Source of the DNA: Numida meleagris
Taxonomy: Eukaryota; Chordata; Aves; Galliformes; Numididae
Assembly: GCF_002078875.1 (NCBI RefSeq)
Contig: NC_034413.1
Location: 64,706,252-64,770,251, forward strand
Direction: 5' to 3'
Length of the DNA: 64,000 nt
Positions 27,791 to 41,422 of this stretch are shown one piece after another. The first letter of the stretch is position 1. Each line of letters begins with the position of its first letter. The notes under the pieces are model-generated. The model was not told the DNA's origin. It saw nothing but the letters and a program-made list of their open reading frames with translations, and did not search any database. The translations under genes were made by a program, and so were the position numbers.

Positions 27791-27820
27791 GGGGGGGGTG
27801 GAGGGATGGCGGGAGGGAGA
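27791..27820 (+). repeat. G-rich tract
   Basis: Eight G followed by TGGAGGGATGGCGGGAGGG. It has at least four G-runs of three within about 30 bases, enough for a possible G-quadruplex on the plus strand. Confidence 0.7.
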
Positions 27821-30800
27821 GTTTTGGTACTGCACTCTGAAACACACAGCTGGCTTCCTCACACAATTTCATTGCTCATTCTCAAAGACAAGCCCAGAAA
27901 CTCCATGTATCATCTGGAACATTGCATATTAAACCTATTAATGAACCTGTACCCTGCCCTAAATCAAATTTTCTCCTTTAAGGATTACAGCACATTGTTC
28001 TGTAACAGTATTTTTCTTCACTTCTCACCCAGGCAGCAGAAACATGAGAAAGCGAAGAAAACCTCTGTGGGAGCTCACCCAGAGGAGGGGGAAGTCTACG
28101 GCTTGGCTTAGCTACAGACCTAGTTGGAGTCTGATTCCCTGCCTCTCAGAGTAACACAGCTTTAAAAAGTTTATTGACAGTCTCTTCTGAAGTTAGGACA
28201 TCAGTTTACCATCCATATATATGTTACATTGGCAGCTGTGATGGGCTATGCAGAGGCCTTGAGTAATTCTGTGCAGAACCTGTCCTAGAGATCAGGAAGA
28301 AATTATGCTCACAATTACTAATTTTGAGCACAGACATTTCTTCTCCACCTACATGAACCAAAAAAATCCTCCCAGTTTCTAGGCTTCTAGCCAAAGCAAT
28401 GTTTAGGAGGATGAACACAGAAGACTTAAACAGAAATTCAAGGATACAGAAACAACTATTGTTCCCAAGGAAGACGCCTTTGACAGCAAAAAGTGTCAAA
28501 ATTGAATAATGAAATTTCACAAGATATTTTTGGGGAAAGGATCAGTGGGGTTTCAGAGGACTGTAGGTAGGGGAAGATGCACTCCTTAGCCTGTGTGACC
28601 TTACGCTAGGATAGGAAGGCAGGGTCCTAACCCTGAATAAGCCTTCTCTTTACTGGAGGTCACAGTATTTGCTGCTTCTTCACTCACCCGGACAAAAAGC
28701 CTCTCCATTGTCTCTTCCAGAGCTGCTAGAGCTCTGCTCTGGGGCAACATTGGGAATAGGAGGAAAAACAATTTAGCAGCTTTCCATGCCAGGCTCACAA
28801 GCAGCATCCCCCAGTTCTGGGACAAGGTCAGTTGTGCAGGTCTGGATTACCAGCTTTGCAAAGTGAACAATGCAGATAGCACAATGCCATGGTAGGATTA
28901 ACACCTAATAATTTTGCTGTCAGTTGATATTGCATATTTTTAGGATTGTAATAATACCATGAAACCTGCATATCACCCATTATTACAGGGAAGATTTGTG
29001 AGAATTATATTTTAAAGTAGGAGGTTTCTACAGAAGTGTTGTATCGTTAACTGTGTGTGCTCACATCCAAGGTTCATTAATTCACCAGACAATTTTCTTT
29101 TGCAAAAGTGATACTCCAGAAGTTACTATTTGAATAGAAATAACATTTCATAAGAAGCAGACTCCACAGGGAAGAGAATAACTAGCAGATGGTTTATGTT
29201 CATTTTATAAATTTATGAAATTGTAGGCTTGATTGAAAAGAAATCTAAGAGAGAAAAATCTGTTTGGAGAACAAATGTTGCCTTCTTGTAGCTGTTTATC
29301 AATATCAACAAGACAGCTTACAGCATACAATGTAGAGTTTAAATCTTCAGCTGCTTCATGTCTCCCAAGCAAAGATGGTGCTATAATAGTGCGATGATCT
29401 CAGAATCTGTCTCCAGAGTTGTGAACAAAAATGAAAAAAAAAAGGTTTCTCAAGTTAAGTTTGCCTGAGAGTTCAAAGAATCTTCCAACCAATTATTCCT
29501 CTTCCTTGGGCAATAATGAGCTTTATTCACCACAGTTTTCTAGTGTAACAATAAGAGGTAGATTTACTGCATTTACCTTTCAGTTCTGTGCCACAAATTT
29601 AAGAAATGATAAAACCCGTACCAGAAAAAAACAGCGTAGCAGCCTTCTTCAGGTACATAGGGAAGATCTTCAGTACAGATGCTGGATCCAAACTCCAAAA
29701 CTAGGAATGGTTTCAGGGACATTTTCACACTAACAGATAGTATCCTTGCTCTATTCTTTTTCAGTTTCATCAAGAAAATGTCCCACTATGGGTTATGGGT
29801 TTTCCTAAATACAGATGACAACATGCAGAGTTCAGATACACCCGATCACAATGTTTTCAACAGCATTTAAGGGCTCATGGGTTTTTGGGGGGGTAATAAC
29901 AGTCATGGAAGCAGTTCAACATCATTACTTCCAACACAAGTCCATGAATCATTCAGACAACTTCTTAGCACAGAGAAAGACAGCATGAAGTTACAACAAC
30001 ATGCACGTACACACATGGACAAGGCTTCTTTTGGCCATGATGTATCCAGTCCAGATTTAATCTCCCGAGCTATTGGCTTGGTATCAGGCTGCCAGTTGTA
30101 CAGCCTCAGATGGTAGCCTACATTTTTCTGCTAACTCAGGGACTCCTGTTTCTAAGCAATGGATGCTGGATTTTTATAGGAGTTATAAATCGCTGGATGC
30201 ACATCAGGAACCTTTTAAAGGACCTTCAAGAGAGGGGTGGGAGGGAATAATGAAAAAGGATAAAAAAAAGAACACGGATGGGTTTGATTCAAAACCCAGT
30301 CTCACTCAATTAGTCTTCTTGCTATTTTTAGTGAATTTATGTCCTAAAAATTCATTAAATGTAGTTGTAGATGTTTTCTGCACAAATATGAAGTGATCTA
30401 AGTTATGCTAAATTAGTTTTTAAATATGTATTAAATAAACGGGGAGGGTCAAGACAAGCACATATGATTCTACAGTCTTTCCAAAGGCCATGATAAGAAA
30501 AATTTGTTGTTACTGTTCTATATGCTATGCTCTCCTTTCACAAAGCTACTTTTATTAGTCATGCCGGTGTCTGGAAAAACTGCATAACCAGAAGCATGCA
30601 AGGAACAGCATCTCCTTGGCATCTTCTCCACCTTCTTTATATTGAGTCCCACTTAAAAAAAAAAAAACAAACTGATTAGTTATTGCCAAAAAAGTTTTTC
30701 TGAGCCAAGCAGCTCCTGACTCACAGTTCTAGTCTGTACGAACATGAAAGGCAGTATGTCCAGACATAGCTGGGGTGGTGCTCACTATATTGGGACTGCC

Positions 30801-31624
30801 CCTACCACAGGGCAGTGACAGCTGAAGCTATCTAGTCCCACAGAAACAAAGATTTCCCTTGGTTTTCTTCCATTCTCCCCACTCTGTTTCTCTTCTATAC
30901 TTGCTCCTGAAAGTGGGAAATTCAGGGATGTGAGGAATCCAGCAGCCACACAGATACATCCCACAGTCTTGGAGCACAGAGCACAGAGATTGTAAAAGCC
31001 AAAATTTCCAATCTGTCATTTCTAAGCCTCTTTCACTACAGACTGCAGCATATGGTGCATGAAGGATACCAGAAATGATCTGCTGCATATCTTCCTCAGT
31101 ATGCAGCATGCAGCAAATCACACGCACACACAGGAACAGATCAGGAAAGTGGCACCAAGTACCACACTTCCATATGATTTTCCTTCCTCTCTTAGATGCT
31201 CAATATTTAAGCTTTACCAGCCTAATGCATAAGCTTTATGGATGGGTTCTCTTCAGATGTGACAGTGTCAAAATTTGGTGCCAAAACTACTATTTTCACC
31301 AGTAAAATGAAGTCTTTTACACTTTCATGAATACCTGTTATATGTATGGACCTTTAACCAAAATATGTGCTTCTCCTTTTGCAGAGTGATTTTTCCTTGG
31401 TCAACAGCACAAGCACTGATTGCTGAATGGAGGATAATTCAAAAATTTTAACTTTAGTTTTCAGCTTTCCTAACCTAATACAATCACTACCATCATGTCT
31501 TACCAAGTAGCCTGTTTAATATAAATGTTATTCCTTACGTAGAGGGCAAAAAAAAAAAGAAGAAACAGAAGATAGAATACAGCATTTCAAATGAAATATT
31601 ATAGCCATTAGTTCCACAAACACA

Positions 31625-31665
31625 CTGTACCGAACTCAGAACCAAATTCTGCCCTCAAAAAAATG
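31625..31665 (+). repeat. Ancient amniote repeat fragment
   Basis: GAACCAAATTCTGCCCTCAA matches the 'gggccaaattctgccctcagttacac' edge of the old palindromic amniote repeat. The inner part is lost. Confidence 0.35.
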
Positions 31666-34600
31666 GTGTGTCACTTACAATTATGTGCATGCGTACACAT
31701 GCAGAAAGCAAAGGGGACAGACAGAATGAGAGGACAGTCTAGCTCCTGAATTTCATAAAGCAGCCTCGGGTGTATGAATGTTGTGGGTATCAATTAGATT
31801 GTTATCTTTGTTTAACAAGACTTGGAGTGTTTTACAAATGGAGTTCATCAACAAAATAAACTAATTATTTTACATAAAAAGGTGGGGGGGCTTTTCATTT
31901 CAATTCAGATTGCTTCTACCAGCTCTAGCTGCCAATTTCGGTTAAAATAAAGCAGGCAAACAAGAGTTCTGGACCAATTTCAGCATTCTTCATATGATAA
32001 GAAATGTATAACTTCAAAACAGATAATAGAAATCTGGCACAATATTAATCTTTTTCTTATTTCAGCTATAAATTCCACTCTGAGAGACTTTCCAGATTAA
32101 AATAAAAGTCCGATACATTTCAGCAAAACATTTAATAATTTTTAAACTGGCAGGTTACAATGAAAAGTTAAAAAGAAAATGATTATCCCCTTTATTCTAC
32201 TAGATGCAACACAAAGTGGTAAGGGTACCTATCTTAGACTCATTGCAAGATCTGCCTTGATTGGGATAGTCCTGGAAAACCAATCGCTTGTTCAGTTCCC
32301 CACAACTTCTTTGGAATGCTTCCCTGTGTTGGAAAATCCATAGTTAAAAAGTCAGCTGTGGGTTTTCCCCATTTTTCCCTCTTGAGTTTTCCTCTAATGT
32401 CAAGAACATGATGCAACAAGCTAGCCTGTTTCAAATGTCCCACTTTTTCTTCTTTCATCTTTTTCTTTTATACATAGCAGATCACCTTGGTCTTTGACAG
32501 ATCAGTTTGAAAATTCCACTGGAATCCAACAGCAAAAGCACAAGCACAAGCAACACATGGCAAAGATAAAACAAATAGCTCTAAAAATTGCTGGAGAATC
32601 AGCAGAGTGCTGATAGAGTAGTGAATCAAAAGACACACATCCTTTAAGGCTTCATCTTGACAATCCTGCACCAAAGGCATGAGAAAACTCAAGTGAGTCA
32701 CGCTGTGTTATAACATTTATCATAAATCAATGCTATTAATACAAGCAGACAAGGTAATTCACTATCTGACGAGTTAGTCAAGAGAGAACAGGAACAGACG
32801 GGTTTTCTACAAACCAGCAGAACACAAAATAAATACAAAAGCATCTCTGATCTTTGAAATAGCCCTCTCATTGGTGAAAAAAATCACTCACTATTCATAC
32901 GTTTTTAGAAATCGTGCTTTGAAATTGATGTTCTGAACATGGTATTTTCCTCCAACACAAAGGTTAAAGGAATTCTACAGCTAGCCCATTTCTATTAAGG
33001 GTACAGCCACTCATCCCTCCATCCACAAAGTCAGGGGAAGGAGAGGTGCTCAAGGCAATCAGCGGCTGCATTAGGAGACCATGAAACTCTTCTGCTAGGG
33101 CTGTTTCTGAGCTGCTCGTGCTTCCCTAGTGACTTTTCGCACACTGCTTCCAGCTACTCTTCACGCACTGCCTCCGCAGGGGATGATGAAGTTTGCCCAT
33201 GTGTCAAATTATTGGTAGTGACTTTTGCTCATAAAATAAGTGACATACCATAATGATACCCTGTCCTCCACAGCACTCACACTAGATTGCAAAGTACTTC
33301 AGGAAAGGTATAGACTATTAGCCTCAAGCTACTGGTGATGAAACTGAGATACAGCATCAGACACAGTGAAAGCGGAGCCATTAGTGGAAGCAGCCACTTA
33401 CTACTGGTTTCCCTTTTTCACCACCATTTTGCCCCTCATAATTGAAGTCATGTCAGGCCATGCTTTCCCTGGTTGTTTGCTTACAGAAAAGAACAAACTG
33501 CTGCAAATCTCTTTTCCCTCTAAGAACCAAACTAGTGATACTGTTGCTTCATTGCATTGTGGAGCTGAATAACAAGGAGAGGTGCTACCAGGGCATGACA
33601 CCAGAAAGTGATTCCTGATCCTTTACCCTCTAGAACTGCAGAACTACTAGAATTCACAGGCAGCAGGACCATCATTATCCTCAGTCTGACCTCCTGCATA
33701 ATGAAGGTCACAGAATTTCATTCAGTAATTCTGGAAGCAGAGGGAATTAATAAGAGATGTTTGATTCTGCCTGCTACAGGAGCTCTTGAGACTGCTGAGG
33801 CAGTAGTAAGGTTAACAGGAGGGTAAGGTTATCTCTTCGGTGCTCCATTTCAGGCAGTAAAAGCTAGGTTAACTCTGTATTGTCCAAACATAAAACTGTT
33901 CAAGCATGAATATATAAATGTGCCTTCACCCTCTTTTATCTATTCATTTACCTACTCTTACAAGCTATATCTATAAGCACACACCTATGACCCTAAAGCC
34001 CTGAGCTAATGGACATCTATACAGCAGAACTTGCTAAAACTTAGTCACAGTCCAGCCCAATCTCACAGTCCTCACCAGTATACACCTTTCTATGGTGCAT
34101 TTGATATTTCTTGCACACACATATGCCTGGAAGTCCCTCAGCAATTTGCAGTTGGCCAGAATGCTATAAGCAGCTTTGGCAGGGCAATGAGGACAGACCA
34201 GAGACGTCAGGCATCTCTAATATGGCTTGGGCAGCTTGTGGGCAAATTGAAAAAGCATACAGATTTTAATATGTTTGGTAACATTGAATCAAGGTTTAGC
34301 CTTGTACAGAGGCAAAGGGCAGATGCCCTATGAATCTATCTTTATAATCTGAATTATTTTAACTCATAAGATTGTTCGGGAATTTCGGACTGACAGAAAA
34401 TGCAAGAATGGTACTTGAAATTTGTGCTTGTATTTAATGCTGTTGCCTTGTGTAACTGGAAATGCAGCTTATGCTGCATTTTTATGAGATTATACCCAAT
34501 GCCCCTCTCTTTTCCAGGGCAGCACAAGTTGCCCATTTGTGATGAATAAAAGGTAAACTCTACGTTATTCACAGAAAGAGCAAAGGAACAGAAACTTGAT

Positions 34601-37600
34601 GGAGACACACCACACACTGCCTTTTCCTACTGCTGGTTTCCGGTTCTGTAGTGCCTAATAAATCTCAGTAGGGATAGGAAAGAAAATGGAAGAAAGCAGT
34701 CTTTGGAAGAAGTTTAGCAAGACATTAGTGACTCAAATACTGGAAAAACATCAGCTTGGAAAAATATTGCATAAACCTTGCTTCTAGGATCACTTACATC
34801 CTTATATGACAGGGATAATGCAATGGTGAAAGAGCAGAATGAAAAACTAGAAACCACTAACAGCATTGAATTTACTGAAGAGCCCTCTTGCAGAGCTTCC
34901 CTGTATCACACTTGAGAATTTTCTTCTGAATCCTTCCCCAGGCCTCCTAACTTGACCAAATATTACATTCTACCATAACAAATGTGCCTCCTGACTAACT
35001 CATAGGCTTATACTTGCCAGGAAAATTGTAACTTAATGATACATAAAATACTGTAGTTACTTCTTCCTTTATACATATGGAAGTGCTGCAACTTTATGAA
35101 GGTTTTGAACGCTGCCTTCCCTCCATCCATACTGTGATGGGTGGGATGCACTCTGCGTATGCCCATTTGACAGGAATTGGTTTGGGTCAGTGGTTTCTTA
35201 GCCATTTCCTTGCCATTTGAAAGCATTCATGCGGATGTTGCATTTGTTTTCTTCTCCTTACTGCTTTCATGCATGAAACTGCAAGGCCATGTCCATTGAT
35301 CAAATGTAACTATTGCAGGCAAATTCACAGCAAGAGTGCCAGGTGAGGAGTCCATGTAACTGGCTGCTTTGATCAGCACTGCCTGTGGTAACCTGTCAGC
35401 TCTGTTGCTAAACCGCTCAGTGTTCAGAGGCTCCAATCCCAACCCATTTCTGTACCCTAAAATAAAGCTCACCTTCCAGGCTCCCTGCCACCAACTTATA
35501 TTTTATAAACGTTCAAGATGGTAAAGGCAAACTTTGCAATAGGAGAAGTTTTCTCTCATGATACTGTAGTAGAATTATGGCAAATAAGCATCATTTTCTC
35601 TCCTGGATGGACTTAGACCCTATTTTAATCATTTTGTGCTAATGTTGGAAGCAAGAAGCTCCCTTCTTGACAACACGACAGAAGTCTCTATTCACCTCAC
35701 CAGTTTTGGTTTAATCATAGGCACTCTGAATCCAAAGACTAATTTCCAGCAAATATTCCCTCATGTCAGCTATAATACGTTAACATATATACGTTACATG
35801 AAAAACATTTCCAATTTTGAACCCATCTCACTTATTTATTTTATCATTAGAAAAAAAATAATTCTGAATTATTGTACTTGTCACATACACTTTGCCAAAA
35901 TATTAGGTTTAAAATACAAGTGCTTACAGAATCCTATTATGAGTTCAATTTCTCTTTCTGCATTTTCACCTTTTGTGAAGCTGAAGGGACAGCTTTTGTA
36001 GCAAGGACAGTCATTACATTTTTGAACAAACAGAATTCATTCAGTGACAGGTTTATTGCTTGTTTGTCTCAGAAATATTTGCTACAATGGACATCATAGA
36101 AAATTGCAAGAAACTGAAATATCAAATGTATTTTGAAATGCATTATATGGAATTCTACAGCTGAAGTGGTATTTGATAAAACAATACTCTCAGCTTGCAT
36201 CATTACATCGAAGAAGAATGCTTGGGTCACTAGCAAAAGATAGATCTTGTTTGTTTTCTGACAATATTTTTGGTTGACTAAAGAAAGGGCTGAATCTTCT
36301 TGACATCATAATTTCATTGTATCCCAGGATCTGCACAGAACTGAATAACTCCGCTTGCTTGAGCTGCCAATGTTATTACTTTAAAAGTTTACAGAAGCAA
36401 GGAGTGCACTGTAAATTTGACATTCTTGTAGGATATAGAAATGTTGCATTTAAACATATCCCTCAAAATGCTTTTTCAAAATGGCAGGATTAGGGACAAA
36501 GGTCATGTTTTTGACATTATTTATGGTCAGGTTGCTCAGATTACTTATGGAAAAAGCAGCCATGAGACTTATTAGACCCACAACCACCCATCACTCAGAT
36601 ATATGTTGTGGTGAGAAGATAAGACCCGTTCCACTGGGGGGAATGAACTGAGATGAGAAATGTCTACTGTGTGTGGCAGCATTTCAACCTGCAAACTCCC
36701 CAAACATGGAGAGCTCTGAGTCAATCTAAGGTCCCCATAAGTACTGTATTCTCCTCCCCAAAGCGGGAGAAAGACTGCAGCTTCTAGGGGCACTGAATCA
36801 AGGAACAGAGAACACTAACTTGAAACAAACAGGAGATTTCAAGAGTAATTGTCATCTTGGAGAAGGTCATTCTGTTTTTCTGCTAGAAAACGAAATTTCT
36901 TAGCTGACTCTGGAGTATGAAAAAGGAAAACTCTGAATGGTCTCTCCTTGTATTTTAATGTAATATAATTTATCTTATAATTTCTACAGCATTCCTTAAA
37001 ACTTAAAATTTCAATGGGTATCTAAGCAGCACTGCTACTTAAGCTCTTGAGAAGTATCTACAAAGCATGTTAATTTAATGCTACACTAACCAGTGTAATG
37101 TCAAAGCAATAGTTCAAATTTAAATGTACTTTTCCCTCCTTTGGATCCTTCCTTACACATTAAAGATGAACGTGTCATGTAAATTCCTTAGACAGTCACC
37201 TGCATTTAGAAGTTGCAGATGAGCAAAGCCTCTCCCCCATCCACTCTGCAGTGTTTTGAAAGCAGAGCTCGGGTAGCAGCAAGTCACCTCTCAGAAAGCG
37301 CCGCAAGCTCAAAGGCAGCAGAGGGTGCCCATCAGTAGCAGCAGATTTGTTGAGGAGAGCTGAAGGCAATGCTTAGATCCACAAAAGCAGATGCTGAGCT
37401 GAGGATGTTTAACTGGGGATGGGCAAGTCAAACTCCATTCACAGTCACAGAATAACAAATTGTAACCATATCTGACTTGAAAGGATTTTTTTCACATTAT
37501 TTTGTTCTGGAACTTGTAATAACCTGACATTTCTTAAAATAAAAAATTGAAGTACAAAGAGTCCAATTAAGTAATCCTTAGACTATGAAACAAGCCAGGT

Positions 37601-37851
37601 GCTGCAGGAAAATTCAAATTAACACTCATCCCAAGCTTCAAATCAAGTGTCAGTTGCTCCTTTTTATTTTAATTTATTGTAGTCAACATTAGTTAAAGCT
37701 GGAGACATTTGTTCTCTTGCTAATGATATACACATAACTCCCACTTACATCCCCTCGTTCCTTCCAATTAAGAACTTTTTCAGAACATTTCAGCTAGAAG
37801 GCTTATCTGGCACAGATTATTCACTGTATCATATGGATCCAGGTTCTTATG
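31666..37851. other. Unique noncoding sequence apart from one MIR
   Basis: A strong acceptor-like site at about 32065 (TTTTTCTTATTTCAG) is followed by only 12 codons, a stop and AAATAAAAG. No matching upstream exon was seen. The 121-codon frame at 35636-36001 is AT-rich and judged chance. Confidence 0.55.
33280..33405 (+). repeat. MIR-like core-SINE
   Basis: GACTATTAGCCTCAAGCTAC followed by TGGTGATGAAACTGAGATAC matches the MIR core 'attattagccccattttacagatgaggaaactgaggcac'. ACAGTGAAAGCGGAGCCATT then aligns with 'cacagcgagtcagtggcagagc'. Moderate similarity; plus orientation. Confidence 0.5.
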
Positions 37852-37935
37852 TCTGCAAGCTCTTTAGAGCAGCAATTTGCTCTTTGTTTAGCATATTTTG
37901 CAGTGTACAGTGCTAAATAAGCTTAGGGAGCTCTA
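37852..37935 (+). repeat. L2/L3-type LINE 3' tail
   Basis: TGCAAGCTCTTTAGAGCAGC, AATTTGCTCTTTGTTTAGCA and GTGTACAGTGCTAAATAAG resemble the 3' tail shared by L2/L3-type elements in amniotes ('aagctctttggggcagggactgtctctttgttctgtgtttgtacagcgcctagca'). Only the tail is visible; no coding sequence adjoins it. Confidence 0.4.
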
Positions 37936-39164
37936 TTCACTGAGGCATGTTTGTGCTCAGTGGATGCAATGCTGCTTTGTGCTCTGTTGTTCCAGTGGGT
38001 GCAAAGCCCCCATTCAATGCCATGAATAAAATCCAGGCTGCCTGTAAGATGACCTGTTTCTTAAAGAAATCTTCAGACTAAACGCACAAAAATTAGTGGG
38101 TCTGAGAAGCACTGTAGGTGGAAATGTAGCACGCATTATTTTATATTGCTATTCCCTAAGTATACAAAATGAGTACCAGCTCACTGCTTATCTTCCCTGC
38201 ACAGCTAATTGCCTTCCTCACCACATGGTTTTGATACATCTTGCACGCACCCTGGGTACATTTAACACCAACTGAGTAACAAAACAACATCAGTTCCTTG
38301 ACTCGTTAAATTCAACACAGCTCATCCAACTTAACCATGTCAATGTTGCATTATTTCTTTACTTTTCAGCCTTATCAAAATAAACTCTGAGAAGTACAAA
38401 GGCAGGGCACATTTCCTCTGAGAAGTATAGATCAAGCTTCTGCCATCAACACTGAGCATGGAGGATGCAGTATCTTACAAAAGCTTTACACCACTTGACA
38501 ACAGAGGGGCAGGTCAGACCCAGTGGCTGCAGCTCATGGTCTCAAAGTCCGTTTCCAACAGAGTGCTGTACATTTGGGGCTTTGGAAGTCCTATGCTCAC
38601 CATGAGAAAGAAATGCTCTCCTCCAATATCTTCAGTTTTATTTAAATAAAGCTTTCTAATCATTACCATTGTTAAGGGAACTAGAAATGGATAATTAGCA
38701 ATTTACACTCTTTATAGGTTTTCCCTAAAGGAAACAGAAATTTAGCATAACATATCTTACATCTTGTGTGACATTCATCCCCCTGATGCACACATCAGAG
38801 TCTGAGCAAGGGATGTTTAGATAAGACACCGTCAGTTGTAACAGGGCCTGTGCTGCCAATATTCATGTTCTCAGTTGACTGATACAGGAGAGGACTCGTA
38901 ATACCTGCAGGTTATAAAACACTTGAACCCAGACAGAATCCCGAGGATGGCAGGAAGGATGCTTAAACCATCCTCGGGAAGGATGCTTAAACTGAAGGCT
39001 TCATTTTTGAAGCTGCCATACAACCCAAGCAATCAGTTCAAACACTGAAAAAGGCTTAAGTGCTTAAGCTATCAACACTTCTTTCTCTGACTGAGACACA
39101 TGAAAAGCAGAGACAACAGTATGCTGATGAGATTTCCACTGAGGGAAAAAAGCAATTTCACTGA
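37936..39164. other. Noncoding, includes the compound duplication
   Basis: Apart from the 38941-38992 duplication nothing was recognised. The short frame at 38458-38649 has no support. Confidence 0.5.
38941..38992. repeat. Compound local direct and inverted duplication
   Basis: GGAAGGATGCTTAAAC occurs twice, at 38953-38968 and 38977-38992, 24 bp apart. In addition CCGAGGATGG (38941-38950) and CCATCCTCGG (38969-38978) are exact inverted copies. The second direct copy overlaps the right inverted arm by two bases, so one event probably made both. Confidence 0.9.
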
Positions 39165-39420
39165 GCTACAGGGCCAGGCCCTTGCTTTCACTCAGACCAG
39201 CATAAATCTGTGGAAACTTCACCAGACTGTACTTCCTGAAACAGCATCAAGCCTTAAACAGCCTTAGGCAATGGAAATATTTCAGGTTTCAAGTCTCTTG
39301 ACCTGATTTTAGTCACACCTGCTTGACTGCTAAGCTCTTAATTCCAGCTGATACTAGGTTAGTATAAACTGAGTTACCATCGGTGCTGATTTGTATCACA
39401 TAAGGGCTTGGTCTATCGGC
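39165..39420. repeat. Cluster of ancient palindromic repeat pieces
   Basis: GGGCCAGGCCCTTGCTTTCA followed by CTCAGACCAGCATAAATCTG (39170 onward) fits the edge and arm 'gggccagatcctcagctggtgtaaatc'. TTAGTATAAACTGAGTTACC then ATCGGTGCTGATTTGTATCA (39359-39399) carries two facing arms of the 'ggtgtaaatc...gatttacacc' type around a short centre. It suggests two broken copies in tandem. Confidence 0.4.
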
Positions 39421-39742
39421 TTTCTTAAAATGATTCTCAATTTACTCTGAAGCTGATAGGGGTGAAATCAGGCCTTGTCTACTCTTTACACTGGAGTTTC
39501 AGGCTGCAAGTCTGATTTTTGAAGAGGAGGCTAACAAAACCGTTCTTCTGTTAGATATGCACTAGGGAGGCAGAAAGTGTGCCAGCTGGCATTAAACTTT
39601 CCGACTCTCCCCTCCTTCTGCATGTCATCATCTACCATACTATTTCTTCCACCATTTACATAAACAAGAACTGGTTCAGGTTGCATATTTTATCTCACAA
39701 TTGCTTTTGGTGCCCCAAAATCAAATTAAAATTGATTTAAAA

Positions 39743-39831
39743 CACAGAATCATAGAATCATCAAGGTTGGAAGAGACCTATAAGATCATCCAGTCCAACC
39801 ATCCACGTATCACCAATAGTTCTCACTAAAA
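39743..39831 (-). mobile_element. CR1 3' end fragment, minus orientation
   Basis: CACAGAATCATAGAATCATC, then AAGGTTGGAAGAGACC and GATCATCCAGTCCAACCATC, is the reverse complement of the CR1 3' end, with its short terminal repeats at the left. It runs on to TTCTCACTAAA, the position of 'ttagtgagaa' in the element. About 90 bp survive and look less diverged than the other repeats here. It marks the genome as avian or a close sauropsid. Confidence 0.9.
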
Positions 39832-41422
39832 ACATATATATTTTCAGATGTTTATATGTTCTCCCTATCTTGCCTGTGGGGATTGATACTTTCCTGAAAT
39901 TTTACACATTATTGTATATGAATGAAAACAAGAACAAGTTCAAAGCCCAGACAGTGTGCCTAGGACTTTGTATTTTAATAAGCACAACAGGCAATGATAA
40001 AAAAAACCTATCAGTCCCCCGTCCAAAAATAAGAAGAGGATGGAAATCACAAACTGAAACAGTCAAAATGAGGCAAATAAGGGTTAGTATGTTCCCCCTG
40101 TTTATTTTCAACAAAATTTGATATGTTTCCTCTACTTTCTAATGCAGTACATACCTATTTTTTAAATTGGAAACCAGTTTTCCCAAACCCATATATAAAT
40201 TAACACATTTCACAAAACATCAGTCTGCCTTTAGAAGCATATGAGCTCTAAGAGTGCTGTAACTCATCTCTCACCTCTGTCACCTCCTGCAGGTAGCAGG
40301 GACACAGCACACAGGACAAGCAAAGTGCATCTTTTCAGTCTTGTCCCCCAGCTCAACAGTATGTGTTATTCTGAACAGTGTACTTTTCAAGAAAGCTCCT
40401 ATGCCCTCCATTTTGTGCAAATGGAAAAACACTGAAAATGTATTTACCATCCAAGAAAATGAATATTGCATGCGTCTGTTGAAGAAGGAACCTTCAGCTA
40501 TGAAAAACTTTTACTGTAAGTCTTTAATTAGTTCTGACTTCTCTGAAAGTCTAAAAAGTTGTTACTATTCCTCTATTAGTATAATAATATAATCACAGTA
40601 CTGAAATACATAAAGGATTTATTTTTAATTAATCTTAATGTATAAATGAATTAACTAATATAATTGCTCATTTCAGAAAGTTAATTCTGTACTGAAAAAG
40701 TAGATGCAGTAATTTTGATTCCACATAAACTATTCCATACAGATAATAAGGTAGTCGAACCCCTCTTTTAATTGTCAAATCCATATTAGGAAAGGTTTTG
40801 CAGATGAAGAATAGTTTGACTGTGCATAATTACAAATCTTTACCTTGGTATAGTAGGTAAGGTTTGCATTTCTGCAGCTTGCAACTCCCTGCCAAACACG
40901 TCTTTGAAAATGTAATTTCTGGGGAGGTGAAGTTTTAATGGTAAAGACCTTCAAAGGAATGGGTGACTTACATTGTCTGAAAGTTTCCAGTGTCCCACTT
41001 AACTGAGATCCCTGTGTTTCAAGATTTCCAACACGTCTGCAATCAATGCACCCAAAACAAAACACCTGCAGTCACTATTCAATAGCAAATCAGCAGAACT
41101 AAACAGCTGTAAGTAAAAAAAACCTTAACTCAGTTCCTAAACAAAAGTCATAAAACTGGTGAAAATAATTAATTCCTGTGAATCATACAGCATTCATCAA
41201 AGCGGATCCCCACACCACTCCAGATAGGCTCTGGAAGGAAGCAGATTCTGCACCAGAGAAAATACACCAGCAGTGCCCAAATCTCTCAAGGAGAGAGAGA
41301 AAGCGAGCAAAGGTTGTGAGACAACTCTCTTCAACATGTATGTCACATTCATAAAATCCATTCATCTGGCATACAGACACAGGGATAGTCCAAGACACTG
41401 GCACGTGGGCAAGGAAGAGAAT
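39832..41422. other. Noncoding between CR1 and the LINE relic
   Basis: Unique-looking and AT-rich. The CR1 on the left and the LINE relic on the right are on the same strand but are different elements. Confidence 0.5.

Larger units (their letters stand above)
24971..31624. other. Mostly unique noncoding sequence
   Basis: Apart from the CR1 fragment near 26 kb and the G-rich tract, nothing was recognised. The 100-codon frame at 29431-29733 starts in an A run and has no splice context. At 31384 a good acceptor is followed by 13 codons and a stop, too short to support an exon. Confidence 0.55.

Noticed and set aside
31384..31430. Good acceptor followed by a short C-terminal-like peptide (SDFSLVNSTSTDC and a stop)
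   Set aside because: Only 13 codons and no matching upstream exon; strong single acceptors are expected by chance in 64 kb.
32041..32110. Strong acceptor, 12 codons, stop and a nearby AATAAA
   Set aside because: Too short to separate from chance and no partner donor was found.
35636..36001. 121-codon plus-strand open frame
   Set aside because: AT-rich composition and no splice context; judged chance.
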